Below are positions 35,821-45,600 of a stretch of 64,000 nt of DNA, piece after piece. How positions within the stretch are numbered: position 1 is the stretch's first letter; each line of letters begins with the position of its first letter. The notes below the pieces were generated by a model. That model was not told the DNA's origin and searched no databases. It worked only from the letters and a program-made list of their open reading frames with translations. The position numbers were made by a program, and so were the translations under genes. Source of the DNA: CALNYX01 sp942490925 (GTDB taxonomy: Bacteria; Chlamydiota; Chlamydiia; Chlamydiales; JAAKFR01); NCBI GenBank assembly GCA_942490925.1, contig CALNYX010000017.1, positions 558,001 to 622,000 on the forward strand, read 5' to 3'.

Positions 35821-36251
35821 ACGCCTTTGAAACCTTTCTAGGACAACTCGCTCAAGTACTTGATTTTACTGCTTTAAGGCCTGATCAACACGGCGCTTGT
35901 CTCATTGTTGTCAAAAGCAGCGATACGCCTTTATTGTTTGAACTCGATGACCATATTGCTGCCACAACCATTCTACTCTCATCGCCCATCGGCACCTATC
36001 CACAACAAAAAGCCTTAGCTGAACTCTGCTTGAAAGGAAATCTTTCTATCCAAGAAACGCTCTCCTATCGCACCGAAGATCAAAATGTCTATCTTCACAG
36101 AAGACTCAATCCACACATTCAAACTACGGAACTCAAGCAGGTTATAGATAGTTTTCTGAAGCAGTTAGAGTTATGGAAAACGCAATTGGAAACACTTCCT
36201 GCTCCCGAAAAAAGGCACCATCCCCTCCCCCCATCCTCTTTTAAGGCTTGA
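35817..36251 (+). CDS. CesT-like type III secretion chaperone C
   Basis: A 144-residue paralogue of chaperone B: GACLIVVKSSDTPLLFELDD, TTILLSSPIG, LCLKGNLSIQETL and YLHRRLNPHIQTTELK match its segments one by one. The tail is Pro-rich. The start is coupled to effector 4 by ATGA, and the stop overlaps the first codon of the mlaE frame, so the cassette and the lipid transporter are probably co-transcribed. Confidence 0.65.
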   Translation: MNAFETFLGQLAQVLDFTALRPDQHGACLIVVKSSDTPLLFELDDHIAATTILLSSPIGTYPQQKALAELCLKGNLSIQETLSYRTEDQNVYLHRRLNPHIQTTELKQVIDSFLKQLELWKTQLETLPAPEKRHHPLPPSSFKA

Positions 36252-37081
36252 GTGGGAATTTTGCTCCCGATAAGATGCAAGGGATGCGCTACTATCTCAT
36301 GAAGCTCTACGACTCGTTCTCTGGCGTTGGCAGGTGGGCTATTCTGTTTGTAGAAACCATCTGGGCAGCTTTTAAGCGCCCTCCCCCATGGCCCATTCTC
36401 TTAGATCAGTTCTATCAAGTCGGTGTCCTATCACTCCCTGTCGTGGCCATTACGGGCTTCTCAACAGGCCTTGTGCTTGCAGCGCAAGCTTTCTATCAGT
36501 TGGGTGACAAAGGGCTTGCCAGCGCAACAGGATTGCTTGTAGGCAAAGGAATGCTCACTGAAATCGGACCTGTACTCACGGCTTTTATGGTGACAGGCCG
36601 AGTCGGCTCTGCGATGACAGCGATCATCGGTACAATGAAAGTCACTGAGCAGATTGACGCTCTTAAATCCATGGCAGTCAATCCATTGAGATATTTAATT
36701 GCGCCGCGGATTTTCAGCTGTGTGATCATGTTGCCTGCTCTGACGATTTTTAGTGCTGTGATGGGAATTTTTGGTGGCTATCTGATTTCTGTGAATGTGT
36801 TTAATATGACGCCTGATGCCTATTTTGATCCGATGCCGATTCATGTTACGGCTTTTGATTTTTGGACTGGGATTATCAAGGCTCTTGTCTTTGGCTTTTT
36901 GATCAGTACGATTGCGTGCTATAAGGGGCTTAAAACGCGTGGTGGCGCAGCAGGTGTTGGTCGCTCAACAACAAATAGTGTGGTGATTGCCTACTCCTAT
37001 ATTTTGATCATCAATTTCTTACTCACAGTCGGGCTGAATTCAATTCATCTCTCGCTTGTTGAAAGGTGGGGTATTCGATGA
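36248..37081 (+). CDS. mlaE: MlaE-type ABC transporter permease
   Basis: A 277-residue integral inner-membrane permease (YrbE/TGD1 family) with about five membrane segments and the family signature in GPVLTAFMVTGRVGSAMTAIIGTMKVTEQIDAL. With MlaF and MlaD it moves phospholipids between inner and outer membranes. The frame opens with TTG overlapping the previous stop; ATGs at 36275 or 36284 give a more typical length and cannot be excluded. The stop overlaps mlaF (ATGA). Confidence 0.92.
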   Translation: MSGNFAPDKMQGMRYYLMKLYDSFSGVGRWAILFVETIWAAFKRPPPWPILLDQFYQVGVLSLPVVAITGFSTGLVLAAQAFYQLGDKGLASATGLLVGKGMLTEIGPVLTAFMVTGRVGSAMTAIIGTMKVTEQIDALKSMAVNPLRYLIAPRIFSCVIMLPALTIFSAVMGIFGGYLISVNVFNMTPDAYFDPMPIHVTAFDFWTGIIKALVFGFLISTIACYKGLKTRGGAAGVGRSTTNSVVIAYSYILIINFLLTVGLNSIHLSLVERWGIR

Positions 37082-37842
37082 TTCGCGTGAAAGATCTCTT
37101 TAAGAGCTATGGAAAAAAGAAGGTCCTCAATGGAGCGAGCCTTGAGATTTCCGATGGCGAGACGCTTGTTATTCTGGGTCGCTCTGGAGCGGGAAAGAGT
37201 GTTTTGCTCAGACAAATTTTGGGACTTGAAAAACCTGACTCTGGTGAAATTGAAGTGCAAGGAGAGATGATTTCCAAATTGAAAGGGGCTGCTCTTTATA
37301 ACGCCATTCGTGAAATGGGAATGCTCTTTCAAGCCTCTGCACTTTTCGACTCATTGACAGTCGGAGAAAACACAGCTTTTTATTTACGACAACACCGTCG
37401 ACGTGAGAAACTCTCGGACGATGAGATTAAAACGCGTGTTGCAAAAGCTCTTGAGATGGTCGGGCTTGAAGGGACAGAAGAGCTACTCCCCTCTGATCTT
37501 TCAGGTGGCATGCGTAAACGAGCTGCGTTAGCGCGCTTGATTGTCTACCGACCAAAAATATTGCTCTACGATGAGCCAACAACGGGATTGGATCCCATTA
37601 CAGCTATGCAAATCAACAACTTAATTGTGAAAACTCAGCAAGAACTCAATGCAACAAGCATTGTCGTTACGCATGATTTGTGTTCTGCGTTTCATATTGC
37701 CGACAAGATTGCCTTGAATCATGAGGGGAAAATCGTCTATATCACAACAAAGGAAGAATTTGTGCAGATTGACGATCCGCTCGTGCAAACCTTTTTGAAA
37801 AACTCGATACCAAGTGGACTAGTAAATGGGCGACGGGATTAA
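37078..37842 (+). CDS. mlaF: MlaF-type ABC transporter ATPase
   Basis: A 254-residue ATP-binding subunit. Walker A is GRSGAGKS (residues ~35-42), the signature is LSGGMRKR, Walker B is ILLYDEPTTGLD, and the switch His lies in VVTHDL. Start at ATG 37078, coupled to mlaE, with AAGGTGGGG upstream. It powers the MlaE permease. Confidence 0.95.
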   Translation: MIRVKDLFKSYGKKKVLNGASLEISDGETLVILGRSGAGKSVLLRQILGLEKPDSGEIEVQGEMISKLKGAALYNAIREMGMLFQASALFDSLTVGENTAFYLRQHRRREKLSDDEIKTRVAKALEMVGLEGTEELLPSDLSGGMRKRAALARLIVYRPKILLYDEPTTGLDPITAMQINNLIVKTQQELNATSIVVTHDLCSAFHIADKIALNHEGKIVYITTKEEFVQIDDPLVQTFLKNSIPSGLVNGRRD

Positions 37843-38983
37843 AGCATTTTGGCTGGGGGTCTTTATTATCATCACAGTAGGTGTTGCTGCGTGGCTTCTA
37901 CTTTTCCTACGCCCCACTGTTGGTGATGGCGGCACTCTTTTGCGCGTCCGTTTTTCCAATATCCAAAATGTTGCCATTGGCACACGCGTGACATTTGCTG
38001 GTAAAGCTGTGGGAGAAGTGGTCAAGATTGATGAGCTCTTCGATGCGCGCTCTGAGCCGCCTGATGCTTCTGGTAACCTCTACTTCTATCAACTCGATCT
38101 GCGTGTCGATTCGAGTGTCAAAATCTACAACTATGATGAAATCATCTTCTCCACTTCTGGACTCCTCGGGGAAAAATCGATTGCCATTGTCCCACGAGCC
38201 GCTCCAGCTGGAGCACCACCTCCACATGATGTGACATCTGACATTCTCTATGCACGCTCGACAGACACGCTTGAAGAGACGTTGAGTCAATTCAGTGATG
38301 TTGCTGGCGTTTTCGAAACAACGATGACGCACATCAATGAGTTTCTAGATGCGAATATGGAAGAGTTTCATGAGACGCTCACCTCAGTCAATGCAGCTGC
38401 CGACTCGATTACGATCTTTGCCGATCAAATGACTGAGAGTGAACTTGCCTGCAAAGCCTCTGATGCTGCCGAAGCTGTTACAAAAGCAATGAACAGCGCA
38501 AGTAGTGTATTCAATGAAGTCACGCGCACTAATCTTGTTGGCAAGGTTTCGCGCACTGTGGATCAGATCACTTCTTCAGAAGGAACGCTTGGACGTCTAC
38601 TTAACAGCGATTCGTTCTATCTGCAAATGACAGCTGTGATGTGTAAGCTAGAGACTGTGCTTGGTGACATTGGCAACTACGGTCTGCTCTTCCAATATGA
38701 CAAGAGCTGGAAACGTAAGCGCATTGCGAAAGAGAATTGCATGCGTCAGCTCTGTACACCGCAACAAGCTGCTTGCTTTTTCAATCAAGAGATGTGCGAA
38801 GTGGTCCAAACTTTAGATAGAGTTGAAAGGCTACTTTGCCGCCTTGATTGTTGCCCCTCTCAACAAGACCCTTGCTTTTCCAACTCATTTCGAGAACTGA
38901 TGGGGCGCGTTGAAAATCTACTAAGCTCCCTTAAGAGCTACAACGAAATGCTTTTCCAACAATATTGCCAAGGATGTTACTAG
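37826..38983 (+). CDS. mlaD: MlaD-type MCE-domain protein with Cys-rich tail
   Basis: A 385-residue protein anchored by one N-terminal membrane helix (FWLGVFIIITVGVAAWLLLF), then one MCE domain (residues ~35-150: VRFSNIQNVAIGTRVTFAGK) that forms the hexameric lipid ring, then a long helical region. The last ~90 residues have about a dozen cysteines (ENCMRQLC, RLDCCPSQQDPC, QYCQGCY), not found in the E. coli protein, which fits disulphide bonding in a chlamydial periplasm. It overlaps mlaF by 17 bases. Confidence 0.9.
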   Translation: MGDGIKAFWLGVFIIITVGVAAWLLLFLRPTVGDGGTLLRVRFSNIQNVAIGTRVTFAGKAVGEVVKIDELFDARSEPPDASGNLYFYQLDLRVDSSVKIYNYDEIIFSTSGLLGEKSIAIVPRAAPAGAPPPHDVTSDILYARSTDTLEETLSQFSDVAGVFETTMTHINEFLDANMEEFHETLTSVNAAADSITIFADQMTESELACKASDAAEAVTKAMNSASSVFNEVTRTNLVGKVSRTVDQITSSEGTLGRLLNSDSFYLQMTAVMCKLETVLGDIGNYGLLFQYDKSWKRKRIAKENCMRQLCTPQQAACFFNQEMCEVVQTLDRVERLLCRLDCCPSQQDPCFSNSFRELMGRVENLLSSLKSYNEMLFQQYCQGCY

Positions 38984-38986
38984 CCT

Positions 38987-39556
38987 ATGGAATCGATCCC
39001 CTACTCCCATCTAGAGAAAGGAACCTTCCTCATTGCCACACCCGATGTTGAAAGTGGCATGTTTTTTCGAGGCGTTATTCTCCTATGCGAGCATAGCCCA
39101 AATGGCTCATTTGGCATTGTGATCAATAAAGACCTCGATCTCGAGCTTCCAGAAGAGATCATGTCCCTGGAGCAGATCAACAACCCTCGCGTTGGTATCC
39201 GCGCTGGAGGACCTGTCCAGACCAATCAGATGATGCTTGTCCACTCCTCACAGGAGGTCCCTGAGCAAACCATCGAGATCTGTGAAGGCGTCTACCTCGG
39301 TGGAGACCTCCAATTCCTCCAGGACAACCTCACAGGTGAAGAGGGGCCTTTAATCCGCCTCTGCTTTGGCTACGCTGGCTGGCAAGCAGGCCAGCTTGAA
39401 AGAGAATTTTTGGATGGTGGCTGGTTTCTCTGTCCTGCCAGTGCCAAGCATATTTTTGAAACCCCTCCAGAAAAGCTCTGGCAAGTCTTGTTACGGGAAA
39501 TGGGTGGGAAATATGCAACTCTCTCAATGATTCCTGAAGATCTCAATTTAAATTAA
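38987..39556 (+). CDS. yqgE: UPF0301 family protein YqgE
   Basis: A 189-residue protein of the AlgH/YqgE family: GTFLIATPDVESGMFFRGV, SFGIVINKDLD, RAGGPVQTNQMMLVH and FGYAGWQAGQLEREF are typical. The molecular role of the family is not firmly known. It begins three bases after mlaD and probably ends that operon. C. trachomatis has one at CT211, near hemL (CT210). Confidence 0.9.
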   Translation: MESIPYSHLEKGTFLIATPDVESGMFFRGVILLCEHSPNGSFGIVINKDLDLELPEEIMSLEQINNPRVGIRAGGPVQTNQMMLVHSSQEVPEQTIEICEGVYLGGDLQFLQDNLTGEEGPLIRLCFGYAGWQAGQLEREFLDGGWFLCPASAKHIFETPPEKLWQVLLREMGGKYATLSMIPEDLNLN

Positions 39557-39624
39557 TCTTTACAATAGTAATTTAATTTAAACTACATTAAAATACTGCT
39601 TTGTTATCTAACTAAGTAGAGTTA

Positions 39625-42600
39625 ATGTCTAACAGTATTGACGGAAAAAATGCTTTTCGAGAAGGCCTGGATAGGTTACTCGCGTCCTCTTCGCCTCCCC
39701 CTTTGCGCAGACGCTCTCCTTCGCCAGAGCTTCTCTCCCTTTCAGATAAAACGATTGCCCATCTCTTTTTAGATGGTGAAATCACAGATTCAGGACTAGA
39801 AGGTCACCACTCCCTAGAATTACTTGCGCTACTAGGGCAACTTGCTCCTTATCTTGAGGGTCATGTAAGTGAGGAAGCTCTTGCTGTGATCACGAGAATG
39901 AGTCAGCAAGCTTGCGTGCCACAAGATAGAGCCGCTAAGCTGCGCCACTATGTGGACGCGATTAAAAACCTTCCTGAGGGAAACTCCCTCCTGATCCCGA
40001 TTGGTTGGACACGCAAAAGCAGTGCGCATGCGATGCGCCTGGATATTCAGCGTACTTCTGCTGGCTATGACCTCACATTGATTAATACGGGATCTGGAAT
40101 TAGTAGATATCATGCCACAAAAATCTCCCCTACCAAAACCTATTCTTCCCCTTTTGTTCATTTCAAGAATGTGCCAATAAAGCTCTTACTTCCATCTGGT
40201 GGAAGTGCGTGGATTGACTCGCTCCTCTCATTAAAAGACCATCCACAACCCGATGACTTTCAACCCTCTGCCATCTATGAAGGCCCCTTCTATAAATTTT
40301 GGAAACACTATGTTCCTGAAGATTCCCCCTACTTTATTACGCCGCAGCGTAGTGGAACCTGTGCATGGAAAAGCCTGCTTGCTTATATGCGCTCCAAAAT
40401 GCCCAAAGCTGATTATAAACGCCTCCACTTTTGGATTCGCCATGTTGCCTTATCTGAGATCGTAAAGGCGGGTCACTCAAATCCGATGATGATTCAGGCT
40501 GCTGCAAGACGCTTTGCTCAGGAAACACGCAAAAAAACGGAGGAGGGCTGGATTACGCAAGAAGAAGCAACAAGCGCTCATGCTTTGCTTGTTGCGATTA
40601 ATCAGCAGTTTGTTGTTTTGCCTCCTGAAGTGCAAAAAAGGCATCAACTTTTGACTGATCTGTCTGTTCGCTGCAAGCAGCTAGAAAACGTTCAATCTGC
40701 TTTTTTTCAGTTTCCAGTAGAAATCGAAGGGCAAGCAGGTCCTGCAACCAGCCCGAGTCAAACACTCTATTACGATTTGCCTGTTGCGCAGCGCCTACTT
40801 ACGCAAATTACAGAGCTCATCTCACTGGCAGAAGGGTACTGTGAAAAAACTGCTGGACATAACGCTTACGCGGTGATTGTCGCGCAATTTGTCGCCCAGA
40901 TGCCACTCGATACGACCTTTTGGAGTCAGATTAGAGATAAAGAAAAAGTTGTTATGCAGATGAGAGTACTGCTTGAATCCTACTACAAACATATAGTGCG
41001 CTATCACTCCTTAGCTTCGCCTGGCGAGATGTTAACTGCGCATGCTCTCTATATCCATATGTTTGAAATTGCTAAAAGTCATCACCCCTCACTTTTTGCC
41101 AAGTTTAGCCCTTACAATCCGTGGACTAGACTCACAAGTGACCCACTTCTTCAGCTAACTGAACCTGGTCAAGAGAGGCAGCTAAATGCTATTTTTACCT
41201 ATTTTAAAAACATTGGAAAAAAAATAGAGCTCTTTGCCCCTGATGCAACACTTTCTATTAAACCAGCTAATGAGCAGTGTGATAATGGTGAAATTCTATT
41301 TTACAGAGAATGCTTTCGCGTGTGGCCTGATTGGAAAATGATCCTTCTAGATCGGAATCTGCTACAAATGCGGGAAAGAAAATTCCATTTGGATCCGAAC
41401 TTAGATGAGAACGTTATAGCAACGACGCTAGCGGCTTATGCGCAAAGAAGCGTCTATATAAATACAAACAGATGGCTTTATGATTTAATCTTAGGCGGAT
41501 TTTACATGGGAGCAGTTTTTGATCTCAAGTGTGACCCCCATGTCGATAAAACCAATCCAATTATTCGTACCCATAAGATAAAGGGAAACGGTATTGATTT
41601 AACCTTAACGCCTAGCAGCAAAGGAGCCGTATATGGCTACCTCACACAGCTTTGGCCCTCGCCTCCAGTTGAGAAAGTATCTGACCCTAGGTTGACTAAA
41701 CCCTCACCCTTTCTTCCCCTTAGCAAAGATAGTACTTTAAACCGCGCATATATACCTGAAGCGGTGAAGGAAGCGAATTGTCTGGTGCGCCACTTCCCTA
41801 AAGGTGCAGTTGACCAAACAAAGCTGCTGATGCGGCAGTGCGCACTAAGTGGTGTGGTACGCGAGCAACAGCCTCTACAATTGCTCTCACAGTTGCACGC
41901 CAATCCTAGCCTGTTTGAGGACCGCTTCCACCAAACCATTTTCTGGTTAGAGTTTTTCAAGACGTCCAATTACCCGGAAGAGACCTACGCCAGACATGAC
42001 TTAGAAGTGATTATCACCAAGAATCCCCGTCTAGTTGGGCAGATGGCAGAGTTTGTCCAAAACGGTTTACGTCACTACATAGATTTGCAACCGACAGGTA
42101 AGCCTAAAGTAGGGGCAGCTCTTTTTTATATCCGCCTTGCTACAGAATTTGCTTGCTACTGCCCTAATGAAATTTTTGCGCAAGAAGCTTTCCAAACCCT
42201 GCATGAGGAAATCCTCTCAGGGTTCGATTACCTTCATACCTATGCATCCAAAAGTGATGAATTTGCGCTGATTCACCTCCACCGCCTTCACTTTGAGCTC
42301 ATGCGAGTGGGAAAAATACCAGAAAAGGGTGATAAAACAGAGTTAGTTGTTAGCTGGTTTGGCATGCAATCCTTTCAGATTGCAGCAACAGAGCGCCTTC
42401 ACTTTTTAGAAAAGTCTGTCCATATTCGAATGCATCCGCTTCTGAAAGCATGGGAAAAAGATGAGACGTTTGATTGGAGTGAAATTGCCACAACAGTCTG
42501 CCACCGTCTAGGTCTCTCTAGACGGATTCAGGCAGACGCAAGGTGGACAAAACAAAAAGCTCACCTTCATCTTATGTATGGAGTGTGGACACTGAATATC

Positions 42601-45600
42601 CTAACAGGACAACTACTCGAAGATTGTCGACCTCTCCAGCGTGGCGTTCCGAATGTGAATTTTGAAACTCCACCCTACTCCACTCTCTTTGGAACGGAGC
42701 GCTTCTCATTTTTCTGGGCAGGAGAGCAGACCTACCTGTTTGATCATCCTAGCTACGGGCAGATGCGTCTAATCAACCCCGAAAACCCCTCTATTCAAAT
42801 CTATATTGGAGATATCTGGTATCAGTACATCCCACATAAAGAGGTGAATCAAACGTGCGCAAAGATCTTGCCTAAAACGCTAATTGGAGGCTTCTTTCAC
42901 TGGCTCTCTCTAGATAAGAGCACATTTATGATCACCTCCCAACAAGCATGGGATCAACCTGTCGTTGTTGTAGATCAAGCAAAAAAGCAGCTCGTAGCTG
43001 GCTCACAACAGGTCACAAAACTCCCTTCTACAGTTTCTGAATTCAAAAAACTTGAAGATCGTAATCATATTGAGGTCTATTCGAATAGTGAGACGGGAAA
43101 ACTTGAAAAAATTGCCCTCCCAAAATGCCACTCATTGACGGGACAACCGCTCACATTTTACAACCGACCTGAAGGCATTTGCTGGGGTGGAGATACCCGT
43201 TTTGTTCTCGAAAAAGTGGGAACTGCCAACCTTCTTCCTGTTGATGAGTATCTGACTCTCACGAACCAACAAAATCAAAAGCGGATGCTAATCGTGACTG
43301 CGGCTAAACTTTACTCTACGAGATCAAAAGCCTTTGCAGTCAAAACAGCCCTTGATCTCACAAGAGAGGAATCCAAGGTTGCTAGTGAAGCTCCCCCCGT
43401 CCGTCACTATTTAGAGTTTGAGCTGCAAGAAGATAGGATCATTGCCCAAAATAGCGAGGGACTGCTCTATCTCGCCTACATGCGTCTTCAGGAACGGAAA
43501 TTCGATGCTGTTCTAGCACTTCTTGATCAAGTCTCACGTATCGATCCCCTCTCAGAGGTCAGCGCAGAGATTATGAGTCACCTACTCACCTATCCATCAA
43601 CTAGTAAGCATGACGCCCCTACTCCAACTGCCTTAATACTCAAAGCACTCGTTATCTACTTTGCAGATCAAAAGCAAAGAGAGCTTGATTTCCTCCATTC
43701 AACAAGCGAATTGCTTCCGGACATTTTGGGACTCTACAACAAATATGTAGATCAGTTACGCCAAATACCTGAAACCTTCCGTCTGACACACGAAGAAGAG
43801 GGGTTGCTACTCAATCTCTTTTTGAAACTCTCTCCAGATGCACCAAGGTATCTAGCACGGGCTAAGCACCTAGGACTATCGGATCAAGAGACTTCAGTCA
43901 CTGCAGCCAAAATCACGTTACCCTCCATTCCAAAGCGTAATAATTTAAAAGGATGCATCTATTTTCATATCCAGTCGACTAAGGAACACCTTGAACTGGC
44001 CAAAGCCATCGCTTCAATTGAAGAGTTAGCAGCTCTTGATGACCCAAATTTTTGGGACTATTGGAGATTTGCTAGTCGAGGAACTGATGAGGAAAAAGCA
44101 TGGGTTGTTGCTCGCATGTACATGAGACTCGGCTATCTCGAAGAGTCAACTTCTGACCCTGTTTTTTCAAAGGCTCAAGCCCACCTCTTACTCTATGCCG
44201 CAAACTCACCAAATCTTCAGGCGGGAGATCCATTTCCCACTATTCGCAACCCTGAATTACATATAGCGGACATCAAGGACTGGTACTCTCAGCACCTTTA
44301 TTTCTACCAAATGCATGCCACCGCTCTCCCTCATATGCCACTATCTTATGATAGACCCATAGAACTCGCTACTCCCCCAGAGGCTGAGCTGAAAGCGCCC
44401 CTCTCTGCTGACTTGACAATGTCAGCTATCGACTCAGATCCTTTCTTTTCTAATCTCGTTAGCGACTATTTTGTCCAGGCCTCACCTGAGCGCCCAACTT
44501 CTGCCCCATTTCCAGAAGCAATCCCCTCTTCTTCCTATCCCGATGAGTATGCCCCTTCAGTTGCGCGTGAACTCAGAGCTGTTGTTGCTGATTACGGGAA
44601 GGGAGCAGAGTTAATTGGCAAGACGACCTACTTTACAGCAACGCAAATTGATGAGGTGATCCAGCATTTGAAAGGGAAGAAGCGCGTGCTTGAATTCAAT
44701 AGTGGAGAGAGAGCTCAGGAGATCCTAAATGATGCAAATAGACTCCCGACTGATCCAGAGCGTCGTCTGCACCGTGAACTTGATCTTCAAGAAAAGAGAG
44801 TCCAATCTTTGACGCTTTCTGATTTAGAAGCGCTTTTTCTCAAAAGAAGTCGTCAAGCTTTCTTAGATGCAAATCCTGCTATGGATGTCGATGATATCTT
44901 CGCAAGGATGGGGCAGTGGGAGATCGACCAAATCGATCTGCTGCGAGCACAACAGGCACTGGAGTGGGCTGAGAAGGTAAAAGCATGCCAAGACCCAACT
45001 CTGATAAAGCTCTACTGCAATAAGCTGGTGGCTATTTTGAAGGTTGATTTGAGCACATTTAGTGATGATGAGAGAACAAACTACCTCGTTTTTAGTCGCG
45101 CTAGCGGGAAACATCCACGCGTCGATCAACGAGAAAATGTTGCAAAGCTCACGCCGATTGCTTCGCAAGCCTGCATTTTGACGATGATTATGGGCGCTGG
45201 TAAAACAGCTGTTGTTGCGCCCCTGTGGGCAAAGCGAGCTGCTGATGCGGGTAAACTCCCTGTCTTTTTCGTTGATAGCTCGCAATATGGCACTGTGGCA
45301 CACGCCTTGCAACATTCTCAACAGACCTGTTTTGGGCAAAAGGCGTTTACCATCCAATACACACGTCAGGAATTGAGCGCTGAGCGGCTAGCATATATTT
45401 TAGATGAGCTCAAGGAAGCAATTACGCAGAAAAAGTTGTTGATCATGTCACCTGAAATGCTTCAACTGTTTGATCTCGAGCGCTTCATGACTTTTACTAA
45501 CCCCTCAGATGAGAATGCTGAAAAACGGCTGAAGCTCCTAACCGCTATTTTGAAGATTTTCAAAACTGATGCTGTCGGGCTTGGCGATGAGATCGACATT

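Noticed and set aside
44863..45357. 164-codon antisense frame in the giant gene
   Set aside because: It lies fully opposite the conserved Walker A region, with no ribosome site or recognisable protein; a shadow of the real frame.
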